Source: Spirochaetota bacterium (lineage in GTDB: Bacteria > Spirochaetota > Leptospiria > Turneriellales > Turneriellaceae). From it: DNA of 16,118 bases. Location: assembly GCA_029561505.1 (NCBI GenBank), contig JAKQXK010000114.1, forward strand, positions 1 to 16,118, written 5' to 3'. Shown piece by piece: positions 1-7,371 of the stretch. Position numbers and translations under genes: made by a program. Position 1 is the first letter of the stretch. Each line of letters opens with the position of its first letter. The notes below the pieces were generated by a model, which was not told the DNA's origin, did not search any database, and worked only from the letters and a program-made list of their open reading frames with translations.

Positions 1-2
1 GC

Positions 3-332
3 CAGCGCATGCACCACCTGCCCTCACAGCTTTCGGGTGGTGAATCGCAGCGTGTCGCGATCGCGCGCGCTCTGATCATGAACCCCAAATTTATTTTCGC
101 CGATGAACCCACCGGCTCACTCGATACCGTAAACGCGATGAACGTGATGCGGATCTTTCAACAGGTCAACCGCGAAACCGGTTGCACCATCGTCTACGTG
201 ACGCACGACACCGATTTTGCGGCGCTGGCGCAGAAGCAGATCTTATTGGTCGATGGCGAGGTGAGTGCGATTACGATGAAGAAAGGTGCAAAGATTAAGG
301 CGGCACCGCTCAAAAAGAAGCGGCTAACTTAG
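3..332 (+). CDS. ABC transporter ATP-binding protein, C-terminal part (5' end outside window)
   Basis: Only the last 109 residues of the nucleotide-binding domain are present; the frame is open to the left edge, so the start lies outside the window. Visible in order are the ABC signature LSGGESQR (codons from about base 33), the Walker B segment [12 protein letters not shown] with its catalytic glutamate, and the H-loop histidine in YVTHD. The wording of signature and Walker B resembles the LolD/MacB/FtsE family, whose ATPases power lipoprotein release or mechanotransmission across the inner membrane. That subfamily assignment is inference, since the permease partner should lie upstream and is not visible. 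After the last beta strand there is a short lysine-rich tail ([14 protein letters not shown]) that is not part of the ABC fold. The gene converges on the lipoprotein gene at 447-1310. Confidence 0.9.
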   Translation, partial: QRMHHLPSQLSGGESQRVAIARALIMNPKFIFADEPTGSLDTVNAMNVMRIFQQVNRETGCTIVYVTHDTDFAALAQKQILLVDGEVSAITMKKGAKIKAAPLKKKRLT

Positions 333-339
333 GTTAGCC
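322..339 (+). terminator. Hairpin overlapping the stop of the ABC ATPase gene
   Basis: GGCTAAC (322-328) and GTTAGCC (333-339) form a perfect 7-bp stem whose 4-base loop contains most of the TAG stop codon. A run of five T lies further on (about 350-354), so it is not a textbook intrinsic terminator, but the position between convergent genes fits a 3'-end structure. Confidence 0.4.
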
Positions 340-446
340 TGTCCCAGATATTTTTCTGTGTGTGCGCAATAAGAGGCGCACCCAGGGTATTGAAATTGGT
401 GATATCGCAACTAGCAACAAGTGACGCTTACCGAATGCACTTTTTC

Positions 447-1310
447 TCAGGCCACCGGGCGCTTATAACCCGTAATCTTTTCGCGAACTAGCTTCGCAGA
501 CCTGGTTAGAGATCGCGCCTCTGCAATATCGAAAATCTCCGCCAATTTGACTTGCGCGTCGTCACGACGGTACTCCTTCTCTGTGCATCCGGTTTCTTTT
601 GCCCAGCTGGTTTCGGTGATTAAATAGACGCCATTTGGGTATTCATGCGAAACCTGGTATTCGACTTTAACTTTCTCATTATCCTTCGTAAAGACCCTGG
701 TCTGCGATGTTTCTTTCATACCACCATTCTTTGCAGAAATGTAGAACTCAAAACCATCCCCGGAATCCAGATAATTGCGCACATGGATTGCCGGCGCTGC
801 CGGGTCTGCGTTTTCCCAGGTTGTATATTTCTTGCGCCCAGGCAATTTCTCTGCAAGTACTATAAATTCGTTTATTCCAGCCACAGAATAGTGAAAGATT
901 TCGTTTTCACCATGATATTCATATTGCCCAGTTCGCATCGGCTCGCCATTTCCGGGATCAAAGACCGTTGCGATGACGCGCCCGCTCGCATCGAGGGTAT
1001 TTAGCGAGAGCGTTTTATGACCAGCCGTTTCGCATTGCCGCCGGTGGTGATCTTCGGTCTCGCTGAGCACGGTGCGGCAAATTCTTGCGCCCTCGACGTT
1101 AGATTCGGTTGTGCTTACCAACTCATTTGGCCAAATCAATTGGCTAACCGTAGTTTTTTGCACTGCCTTGCCAGCTTCGGGCAGGTAAACTTCAGTTTCA
1201 TAAACCGGCCATTTTGAGCTCTGGAACTTCACCAACATACTCTGTGGCTCGGTTGCGTTATTACAGGCCGCGAAGAAGCATGCAGGTACCATGAGCAGGA
1301 GCAATCTCAT
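447..1310 (-). CDS. Predicted lipoprotein of unknown function
   Basis: A 287-residue protein I do not recognise. The chosen ATG at 1310 gives a short type II signal peptide, MRLLLLMVPACFFAAC, with a loose lipobox (FFAAC) followed by NN. This fits the relaxed spirochaete lipobox and predicts a lipid-anchored cell-envelope protein. The same frame stays open further upstream, but starting there would bury the signal peptide inside the protein. An AAGGAG at 1333-1338 is 22 bases upstream, too far for an ideal ribosome binding site. The mature part is rich in charged and aromatic residues with many short beta-prone stretches; it contains cysteines around CRTVLSE, RRQCETAG and TGCTEKEY and no transmembrane segment. 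The gene looks more AT-rich than its neighbours by eye. It is last in the minus-strand run, 112 bp after the DUF1993 gene. Function unknown. Confidence 0.75.
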   Translation of the reverse strand: MRLLLLMVPACFFAACNNATEPQSMLVKFQSSKWPVYETEVYLPEAGKAVQKTTVSQLIWPNELVSTTESNVEGARICRTVLSETEDHHRRQCETAGHKTLSLNTLDASGRVIATVFDPGNGEPMRTGQYEYHGENEIFHYSVAGINEFIVLAEKLPGRKKYTTWENADPAAPAIHVRNYLDSGDGFEFYISAKNGGMKETSQTRVFTKDNEKVKVEYQVSHEYPNGVYLITETSWAKETGCTEKEYRRDDAQVKLAEIFDIAEARSLTRSAKLVREKITGYKRPVA

Positions 1311-1370
1311 GTTTCTATTTTCGTCAGAAAACTCCTTTTGCCGAAGAATTACATAACTTGCTTCTGTGGC

Positions 1371-1404
1371 TTGGCAGCTGTTCTGTTCGCGACGCAGCTG
1401 CCAA
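1371..1404 (-). other. Stem-loop between the DUF1993 and lipoprotein genes
   Basis: TTGGCAGCTG (1371-1380) and CAGCTGCCAA (1395-1404) pair perfectly over 10 bp around a 14-base loop. It lies 18 bp beyond the DUF1993 stop and 60 bp before the lipoprotein start. No T-run follows on the minus strand, so I call it an RNA hairpin (mRNA 3'-end stabiliser or attenuator-like) rather than an intrinsic terminator. The rest of the 112-bp gap shows nothing else. Confidence 0.55.
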
Positions 1405-1422
1405 ATTTCATTGGTATCGCGT

Positions 1423-1932
1423 CTAATCTTTGAGCGGCAAAGCCCCCAAATAATCACCCTTACCGACCTCTACCCCACCCTGGCGCAGCAGATTGTACGC
1501 CGTCACCACATGAAAATGAAAATTCGGCGACTGCCGGCAGATGAGAAAATCGTGGCCGGTCATATATTTTCCGTTAAAACTCTTCAGGCTTACCTTAACA
1601 TCTGCTGCATTGGCGAATCGTTCAGGCTTGAAGGTCTCAATGTAGCCGATTGCTGTGGCAAGGCGAGATTTGTAATCAGCCCAGGTCTTTTCATTGTCTT
1701 CGGTGACCGGTGGCGTCTGGCCTGAGAGGTATGCCGCTGCGAACTTGCTCGCGTCGGTCAGAATGCGAATCTGCGCCGAAAACGGCAGCATGTTCGGGAA
1801 AAGCCTCAGCGTCAGGTAGTTTTCAGGCTCAAACTTCAGGCGCGCAGCATGCTCTTCTGCTTTCACCAGAATCGCCTGCAGGTTGCGCATGGTCTGCGCC
1901 ATTTGCGCAATGATATCGTAATAGATGTTCAT
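1423..1932 (-). CDS. DUF1993 family protein
   Basis: The 169-residue product has the features of the DUF1993 family: an N-terminal helix (MNIYYDIIAQMAQTMRNLQAIL), then LRLFPNMLPFSAQI near residues 42-55, a FKPERF segment near 101-106, and a C-terminal GHDFL...SPNFHFHVVTAYNLLRQ...GVEVGKGDYLG block. Members are small helical proteins related in fold to the DinB/DUF664 putative metal-binding four-helix bundles. The histidines near 127, 139 and 141 are candidate ligands, but no reaction is established. The ATG at 1932 is preferred over an in-frame TTG five codons upstream because family members start just before this helix. The gene follows argF by 39 bp on the same strand, with a weak terminator-like hairpin between them, so co-transcription is uncertain. 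Confidence 0.85.
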   Translation of the reverse strand: MNIYYDIIAQMAQTMRNLQAILVKAEEHAARLKFEPENYLTLRLFPNMLPFSAQIRILTDASKFAAAYLSGQTPPVTEDNEKTWADYKSRLATAIGYIETFKPERFANAADVKVSLKSFNGKYMTGHDFLICRQSPNFHFHVVTAYNLLRQGGVEVGKGDYLGALPLKD

Positions 1933-1949
1933 CGCGACAAGATACAAAT

Positions 1950-1973
1950 AAAAAGCGGTCGAGCCCGTTTTTT
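1950..1973 (-). terminator. Weak bidirectional terminator-like hairpin after argF
   Basis: A CGG/CCG core (1956-1958 and 1965-1967, loop 1959-1964) is flanked by an A-run (1950-1954) and a T-run (1968-1973), with one bulged G. Read on the minus strand it is followed by a T-rich tract immediately after the argF stop codon. The GC core is short, so termination would be partial. Confidence 0.35.
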
Positions 1974-2874
1974 ATTTGATCAAAAACTCGAGAATGGCCT
2001 TTTGCGCGTGCAGGCGATTTTCTGCCTGATCGAAAATACGAGAATTAGGTGCCTCGAACGCGCCTTCGGTAATTTCTTCACCTTTATGCGCAGGCAGGCA
2101 ATGCAAAATAATCGCTGTTGGTTTCGCGAGCCCCATCAGTTCTTCGTTAATCTGGTAAGGGGCGAGCAGTGTTTTTTTGGCTTCGGCTTCTTTTTCCTGA
2201 CCCATTGAAACCCAGACATCGGTGTAGAGCACGTCGGCGTCTTTTGCTGCCGCGCGCGCATCTTGCGTAATCTGCACCTTCGCCCCGAGGCGCGCGGCGA
2301 TCGTCAGCACCTGTGCGTCGGGCAAAAGCTCTGCGGGGGTCGCAATCACGATTTCGCAGCCATAGTGCGCCGAACCGATAATCAGCGAATGCGCCATGTT
2401 CGACGAACCATCGCCGCAGAAGACAAACCGGCTCGCCGCGGGTACGTTGTTCTCGCGCAAAGTCATGTAATCGGCAAGAGCCTGGCACGGGTGAAACTTG
2501 TCTGAAAGACCGTTAATGACGGGAATACCCGAATAGCTCGCAAGGCCCTCGAGTGTCGCGTGGCTCTTGACGCGCGCCATGATGCCATGCACGTAACGGC
2601 GCATTACGCGCGCCGTATCAGCGATGTCTTCACCCCGCGACAGCTGCAAATCGTTCTGCGTGAGCACAATGCCCTGCCCGCCGAGCTGGTACACCCCGAC
2701 TTCAAAAGAAATGCGCGTGCGCGTTGAAGGTTTTTCAAAAAAGAGCGCGACCGATTTGCCTGCGAGGGGTTTACCCCAGATTGCCGGGTCTTTTTTACCC
2801 GCAATGGCGCGGTCGAGCAGCTCAGAGAATTCTGCACCGCTCAGTGAACTTAAACTCAAAAAACTACGGCTCAT
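1972..2874 (-). CDS. argF: Ornithine carbamoyltransferase
   Basis: Catalyses carbamoyl phosphate + L-ornithine to L-citrulline + phosphate in cytoplasmic arginine biosynthesis. The 300-residue length is typical of the family. The N-terminal carbamoyl-phosphate domain has FFEKPSTRTRISFEVG (STRTR at about 50-54) and FHPCQALAD (HPCQ at 128-131). The C-terminal ornithine domain has the VWVSMGQE loop (SMG at 223-225) and ILHCLPAHKGEEI (HCLP at 258-261), with the catalytic cysteine. The SMG loop and HCLP motif favour the ornithine enzyme over aspartate or N-acetylornithine carbamoyltransferases. It starts 20 bp after the SPOR-domain gene on the same strand and is likely co-transcribed with it and coaE. 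No ARG-box-like operator is apparent at its start, so any arginine control would act at the upstream promoter or elsewhere. Confidence 0.97.
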   Translation of the reverse strand: MSRSFLSLSSLSGAEFSELLDRAIAGKKDPAIWGKPLAGKSVALFFEKPSTRTRISFEVGVYQLGGQGIVLTQNDLQLSRGEDIADTARVMRRYVHGIMARVKSHATLEGLASYSGIPVINGLSDKFHPCQALADYMTLRENNVPAASRFVFCGDGSSNMAHSLIIGSAHYGCEIVIATPAELLPDAQVLTIAARLGAKVQITQDARAAAKDADVLYTDVWVSMGQEKEAEAKKTLLAPYQINEELMGLAKPTAIILHCLPAHKGEEITEGAFEAPNSRIFDQAENRLHAQKAILEFLIK

Positions 2875-2894
2875 GGCTTTGTCGCTGGTGAAAC

Positions 2895-3647
2895 TTAGGT
2901 TTCTTCTGAGTCCGTGCTAATCTTGCGAATGTACGCTTCGTATTCGAGTTCTTTAAGGCGCGCCAAAGCCTTCGCGAGCTTTTCTTTCGATTTACTGCGC
3001 CCGACTGTGACGAGATAGAAGCCGCCATTCTTTTCACTGCGCGCCTTAATGCCCTCTTCTTTGAGCTTGCTGATGAGACCCGAGGCTTCTCCCGCGCGCT
3101 TGAATGCCGCTACCTGAATGGTAAACCGAGTACCATCCGTTCTTGCTGATTCTGCCGCAACCTTGCGCTTCTTTGAATGCTCGACCTTGCCTGCAAGTTC
3201 TACGCCTTCATCTGCCGGCTGAGATTTTGCTTTTTTTCTGCGAATTTTGGGTATTGCTGCTTCACTTTCGCGTGAAGAATCACCGAGTCGGGCGACGGGT
3301 TTATGCGACGCCTTTTTGCGCGGTGGCCCCTGAACGAGCGGGTCTTCTTTAAGGGGGATATCCCCCTGTGCTGGTGCTGCGGCCGGTTTTGCTTCGGCCA
3401 TTGCCGGTTCACCGACAGGTGACGGGCCCGCTGCAATCACCATTTTGTCTGCTGGCACTCGCGTCGGGTCGCCCGGCAGAGCGGGCTTCTGTGAGATTTC
3501 TTCGGTCAGCTGCGCTGATGCGCGTTCGCCCTGGCCTCGCCCGATCGACATGCCGACCATGAGCGTGACGCCAAGAGCAACAAGCACCCCGCCGGCGATA
3601 ATCGCCATGCGCCGCCAGTCGAGATTGAGCACATAAAATTCTTTCAT
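2895..3647 (-). CDS. Membrane-anchored SPOR-domain protein
   Basis: A 250-residue bitopic protein. A short cytoplasmic tail (MKEFYVLNLDWRRM) is followed by one transmembrane helix at about residues 15-33 (AIIAGGVLVALGVTLMVGM). Then comes a long low-complexity linker rich in Pro, Ala, Lys and Arg, and a C-terminal SPOR domain at about 170-245, beginning TRFTIQVAAFKRAGEASGLI and ending with the YEAYIRK strand. SPOR domains bind glycan strands stripped of stem peptides at division septa (family knowledge), so a periplasmic peptidoglycan-binding role is expected; which division protein it matches is unknown. The start ATG at 3647 is separated from the coaE TAG stop by a single base, so translation is probably coupled to coaE. 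An in-frame start ten codons upstream, inside coaE, is less likely because it would add residues ahead of the cytoplasmic tail. Confidence 0.88.
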   Translation of the reverse strand: MKEFYVLNLDWRRMAIIAGGVLVALGVTLMVGMSIGRGQGERASAQLTEEISQKPALPGDPTRVPADKMVIAAGPSPVGEPAMAEAKPAAAPAQGDIPLKEDPLVQGPPRKKASHKPVARLGDSSRESEAAIPKIRRKKAKSQPADEGVELAGKVEHSKKRKVAAESARTDGTRFTIQVAAFKRAGEASGLISKLKEEGIKARSEKNGGFYLVTVGRSKSKEKLAKALARLKELEYEAYIRKISTDSEET

Positions 3648-3648
3648 A

Positions 3649-4287
3649 CTATTCCAGCTTTTGACAGAGCCCGGCAACCTGCTCCTTCAGAGCGGCGAGA
3701 TCACCTGAGTTATCTATTATATGGTCGGCGAGTTGGCGCTTTTCTTCAATGGAAATTTGCTGTCTGAGCCGGGCGCGCGCCTCGTCTGCCGAAAGGTTCT
3801 GCCCCTGCGCCGCGGCACGCGCAACGGCCCGCGCGACGCAAAGCTCTTCTGGGGCATAGACGACGATTTTTCCTTTCACTTTGTGGTGCAAACCGCCTTC
3901 AAAAAGCAGTGGTACATCATAGATGATGGTCTTGTGATCTTCGATGGCGGCGACACGGCGTGCGAATTCAGCCTGAATAGGGGGATGCATAATTTCATTG
4001 AGCCGCGCCGTCTGCGCTCGGTCGGCAAACACCACTGCCGCGAGCGCCGCCCTGTTGAGCCTGCCGTCGCTCAGAAACAGAGGCTCACTGCTCAAGGGCC
4101 CAAAAGCCGCCACGAGCTTCTGCTTAATTTCGTCATAATATGGCGAACCGGGTTCAACGACCTCGCGCGCAATGCTATCCGCGTCGAGCACAACCATGCC
4201 CCCCTCGGCAAGCAGCTTTGCAGCCGTCGATTTGCCGCTGCCCATGACTCCCGTCAGGCCATAGACACGGGCATACGCATTTTCCAT
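3649..4287 (-). CDS. coaE: Dephospho-CoA kinase
   Basis: Performs the last step of coenzyme A synthesis: ATP-dependent phosphorylation of the 3'-OH of dephospho-CoA in the cytoplasm. The 212-residue product has the P-loop GVMGSGKS at about 13-20, the substrate-site LDADSIAREVV near 34-44, the IIYDVPLLFEGG segment characteristic of CoaE, and the lid region RLRQQISIEEKRQLADHIIDNSG. The ATG at 4287 puts the P-loop at the usual distance from the N-terminus. The frame stays open for about 90 further codons upstream, but that extension runs antisense into the acyl-CoA synthetase gene and has no family counterpart. It is the first gene of the leftward coaE-SPOR-argF unit and is divergent from the acyl-CoA synthetase gene. 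Confidence 0.95.
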   Translation of the reverse strand: MENAYARVYGLTGVMGSGKSTAAKLLAEGGMVVLDADSIAREVVEPGSPYYDEIKQKLVAAFGPLSSEPLFLSDGRLNRAALAAVVFADRAQTARLNEIMHPPIQAEFARRVAAIEDHKTIIYDVPLLFEGGLHHKVKGKIVVYAPEELCVARAVARAAAQGQNLSADEARARLRQQISIEEKRQLADHIIDNSGDLAALKEQVAGLCQKLE

Positions 4288-4386
4288 GCGGTCAATGCGG
4301 GGCCGCGCAATGCGGCAGACAGCCCAAAAGCCGGCAGGTGATTGCGATTGACCCGCCACTTGCCGCCGGGTTTTTCGCCAGCACAT

Positions 4387-6282
4387 ATGCAGAAGCCCAA
4401 AACCTTTTATGATCTTTTTGCGCAGGCCGCAGAGCAGAATGCCTCGCTCGAAACCTTCAAGATCAGAAAAAAAACCGGCGTCATCGCCGGCCGCACATTC
4501 AGGCGCATTCATGAACTCGTCACTGAACTCGCGGCCGGGCTTAGAAGCGCGGGCGTCGCTCAAGACGACCGCGTGACCCTGCTCTGCGACAGCTCACCCA
4601 ACTGGATTCTCGCCGACGCGGCGATCATTGCTGCCGGCGCTGTCTGCGTGCCGCGAGGCACCGACGTTACTGACGATGATATTCGCTATATAGTCGGTCA
4701 CAGCGAAAGCCGCTGGGCAATTGTACAAAAACAAAAAGACCGCGACCGGCTATTGAAATTTCAAAGCGACTTGCCCGCGCTTGAAAAAATCTGGGTGCTC
4801 GAAGACGATGATTCTGAACTTGCCACAGGCGACAACTCTGCCGAAGAGCTGCTCGCGGCAGGTCAGCATGCTCTGCATAAAGACAGCGCGTTTGTCATAA
4901 AACTCAATGCGGCCGCAGACCCGGGCAAAATGGCGACGATCATCTACACGAGCGGAACCACTGGCGCACCGAAGGGTGTTATGCTCAACCAGACAGGGTG
5001 GCTAAACGCGCTCGACCGCGCCCTCGAGATGAAAGTGATCACCAAAAAAGACACTGCGCTCTCTCTGCTGCCGCCATGGCATGCGTTTGAACGCGCGGTT
5101 GAATATGGCGTCATGATGGCGCAGTGCGAATTTATGATTTCGGGAATCAATACGCTGCGACAAGACCTTGGCGACTTTAAGCCCACGAGTTTCCCGTCGG
5201 TGCCGCGCATCTGGGAATCACTCTACAACGGTATCATGCAAAAGCTCGAGAAAGAATCGCCGCTCAAGCGCAGCGTTTTTTATTTTTTTCTCGATGTCGG
5301 CGCTGCGTGGGCAAAACACGAAGCCATCTTCAATGGCTACGATCTGCAGGTGACGCCAAAGCCGATTGCGCAACAGGTCTTTGACCGCGCTGCTTCGGGT
5401 GCAGCACTCGCCGCTCTGTTGCCGCTGAAGCTCGCTTCGCAGGCGGTCTTTGCGCCGATTCACCAGGCGCTCGGCGGCAATGTCAGCAAATCTGCGTCGG
5501 GCGGCTCTGCTCTGCCACAGGTTGTTGACCGTTTTCTGACGGCCATCGGCATCAAGGTGCTTGAAGGTTATGGCATGACTGAAACGTCGGCCCTTATCAG
5601 CCTGCGCGACGTGCAAAAACCCGTGAGTGGCACGGTCGGCCGGCCGTTTCCCGGTTACCGCATTAAGCTCAAGAACGAGTTGGGTGCAGAGCTGCCGCTC
5701 GTGGCCGGCTCAAAAGGCACACTCTGGGTGCATTCGAACCAGCTTCTGCTGGGTTATTACAAACGCCCTGAACTGAACGCCGTAATTTTTGACAAAGATG
5801 GCTTTTTTGATACCGGCGACATTATGGTGCTGACCGCAAACGGCGACCTGATGTTTGCAGGTCGCAGCAAAGAGACGATCGCGCTCGCTGGCGGTGAGAA
5901 CATTGAGCCCGTGCCAATTGAAGACAAGCTGCTCGCTTCAGAATTCATCGATCAGGTCATGGTTGTCGGCGACGACAGAAAAACGCTCGGGGCTATTATT
6001 GTACCCAATTTCGAAAAAGTGCGCAACCACGCGGGTATCAAGGGCATTCCCGAATCACAATGGAATGAGAATGCTCAGGTTCGCGAGATATTCAAAAATG
6101 AGATTTCGCAGCGTATTTCAGCCAAAACCGGCTTTAAAAGTTTCGAACTGATACCCAAGAACATATTCTATCTCGTACCCCGCCAGTTTGAAATCGGGCA
6201 AGAACTCACGCGCACATACAAACTACGCCGCACGGTCATCAAAGACATGTACCAAAACGAAATCGACTCGATGTACGGTTGA
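4387..6282 (+). CDS. Long-chain acyl-CoA synthetase (AMP-forming)
   Basis: A 631-residue ANL-superfamily enzyme that activates a fatty acid with ATP to acyl-AMP and transfers the acyl group to CoA. Motifs in order: the phosphate-binding loop IYTSGTTGAPKGVML (about 186-200), LPPWHAFERAVEY, the adenine-site GYGMTETSALIS (about 394-405), and FFDTGDIM with the ribose-binding aspartate at about 478. The C-terminal AGRSKETIALAGGENIEPVPIE matches the FadD15/eukaryotic-ACSL-like branch that uses ENIEP instead of the E. coli FadD wording. The C-terminus has the TRTYKLRR segment with the expected catalytic lysine. The ATG at 4387 is preferred over an in-frame ATG 15 codons upstream, whose extra residues have no family counterpart. 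The Shine-Dalgarno is weak in either case. It is likely a lone transcription unit, since both neighbours are on the opposite strand. The exact chain-length preference cannot be read from sequence. Confidence 0.93.
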   Translation: MQKPKTFYDLFAQAAEQNASLETFKIRKKTGVIAGRTFRRIHELVTELAAGLRSAGVAQDDRVTLLCDSSPNWILADAAIIAAGAVCVPRGTDVTDDDIRYIVGHSESRWAIVQKQKDRDRLLKFQSDLPALEKIWVLEDDDSELATGDNSAEELLAAGQHALHKDSAFVIKLNAAADPGKMATIIYTSGTTGAPKGVMLNQTGWLNALDRALEMKVITKKDTALSLLPPWHAFERAVEYGVMMAQCEFMISGINTLRQDLGDFKPTSFPSVPRIWESLYNGIMQKLEKESPLKRSVFYFFLDVGAAWAKHEAIFNGYDLQVTPKPIAQQVFDRAASGAALAALLPLKLASQAVFAPIHQALGGNVSKSASGGSALPQVVDRFLTAIGIKVLEGYGMTETSALISLRDVQKPVSGTVGRPFPGYRIKLKNELGAELPLVAGSKGTLWVHSNQLLLGYYKRPELNAVIFDKDGFFDTGDIMVLTANGDLMFAGRSKETIALAGGENIEPVPIEDKLLASEFIDQVMVVGDDRKTLGAIIVPNFEKVRNHAGIKGIPESQWNENAQVREIFKNEISQRISAKTGFKSFELIPKNIFYLVPRQFEIGQELTRTYKLRRTVIKDMYQNEIDSMYG

Positions 6283-6317
6283 TTATCCGGTAGCGGTCAA
6301 AATAGTCTGCAGAGCTT

Positions 6318-7349
6318 TCAGAGCAAAAACAGCCGTTCGCGTACGCTTGCGGGCAGGCGCGGAAACCTTTTTAAGAAGGCAGCGCGCTCTGCTTCGTCAT
6401 ATTCATGAAACTCTTTGCGCCACCCATACCCGTCGCGCAAGGCATTAAAGCGCAGCGGCTGCGCCGCAAAATGCCGAGCCTCTTCTTCAAGAAACCAGGC
6501 TGAACCCGACGGGTACCTGACTTCTGCCTCAATACCCGGCAGAAGCGCTGCGAGGCCTTTCACAATACCGCCGAGGCGCCCGCGCGTCGAATAGCCGGCA
6601 ATGTGCGCGGTTGAATAGCGCGCGCGCGCAAGATCTTCAACAGGCGGCGGTTCTGCGGGGTAAACATCTTGCGCGAGAATTTCTGGTTTTTGACCGGGTG
6701 CGAGGCCTGCGTAGAACCCGGCGTCCCAGATACCCCCGCGGCACGACTGTATTATGCGCAGCCGCTTATGCACGCCCGAAAAATACGAGGCATTCAGCAT
6801 AGCCTGGGTCGCATGCGGACCATTTGCAGTTAACGGCACATGAAACGTGACAACGTCAGAAGCCAATACGTCGCTGAGCGAGCCGGGCGCTTCTAGCAGC
6901 GGATCATAATAGCTGACAGCTGTGCCAACTTGGCTGAAAAAATCGATGAGCAACTTGCCGATGTGCCCTGCACCCACGACCCCCAGGCTCTCGCCGGCAA
7001 AATCAAAACCATCTGCACAGAGGGCGTGCAAAACATAGTCAAAAACGGCGCGCGCATTCGCACCTTCGCCCGTCGTCAGTTGAATTCCGCGCTCGTCAAG
7101 AGCCCTGGTATCGACGTTGTCGGCTCCTGTCGAAACAAGTGCAGCGAGCTTAAGCCCGGGCAATAAATCAAGCACCCTGGCGGTCAGCTTGAAATTTGCC
7201 CGAAAGAATATAGCGCTGGCAGTTTTTCGTCCGTCAAAATCGCGCGCCGCATCGTGCTCGCCAGTTCTGAATCGGGCGATGGTGAATCCGCGCGCTTCAA
7301 GCGCCGGAAAAAAAATATCAGGAATGCCCTCTTGAAAAAGTATCAGCAC
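6318..7349 (-). CDS. PdxB-like D-isomer-specific 2-hydroxyacid dehydrogenase
   Basis: A 343-residue NAD-dependent dehydrogenase. The Rossmann motif GAGHIG is at about 126-131, with an acidic residue (YYDP, D149) at the end of the second strand indicating NAD rather than NADP. The catalytic triad of the family is complete: Arg in SCRGG (R204), Glu in YPAEPP (E233) and His in AHIAGYS (H249). The wording GPHAT near 177-181, SCRGGIWD and HIAGYSTRGRLGG resembles erythronate-4-phosphate dehydrogenase (PdxB, pyridoxal phosphate synthesis). The length and N-terminal EGIPDIF also fit. The C-terminal dimerisation domain of PdxB is not clearly recognisable, so I withhold the symbol. The start is GTG at 7349, 22 bp after the stop of the ABC ATPase gene, suggesting one transcript. 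No serC- or pdx-type neighbour is present to confirm the pathway. Confidence 0.82.
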   Translation of the reverse strand: MLILFQEGIPDIFFPALEARGFTIARFRTGEHDAARDFDGRKTASAIFFRANFKLTARVLDLLPGLKLAALVSTGADNVDTRALDERGIQLTTGEGANARAVFDYVLHALCADGFDFAGESLGVVGAGHIGKLLIDFFSQVGTAVSYYDPLLEAPGSLSDVLASDVVTFHVPLTANGPHATQAMLNASYFSGVHKRLRIIQSCRGGIWDAGFYAGLAPGQKPEILAQDVYPAEPPPVEDLARARYSTAHIAGYSTRGRLGGIVKGLAALLPGIEAEVRYPSGSAWFLEEEARHFAAQPLRFNALRDGYGWRKEFHEYDEAERAAFLKRFPRLPASVRERLFLL

Positions 7350-7371
7350 CTTTCGCGTGCCACCCTGCTCT

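Noticed and set aside
1311..1457. N-terminal extension of the lipoprotein gene
   Set aside because: It would overlap the DUF1993 gene and bury a good lipoprotein signal peptide inside the protein.
3721..4341. 206-codon plus-strand open frame
   Set aside because: Mostly antisense to coaE, which has clear P-loop and CoaE motifs; no recognisable domain in the plus-strand product.
4288..4386. Promoter in the divergent coaE/acyl-CoA synthetase gap
   Set aside because: A TTGACC is present on the plus strand but no acceptable -10 box follows at 16-18 bases; both genes need a promoter here but I cannot place one.
4288..4563. N-terminal extension of coaE
   Set aside because: The frame is open, but it runs antisense into the acyl-CoA synthetase gene; the ATG at 4287 gives the normal CoaE length and P-loop position.
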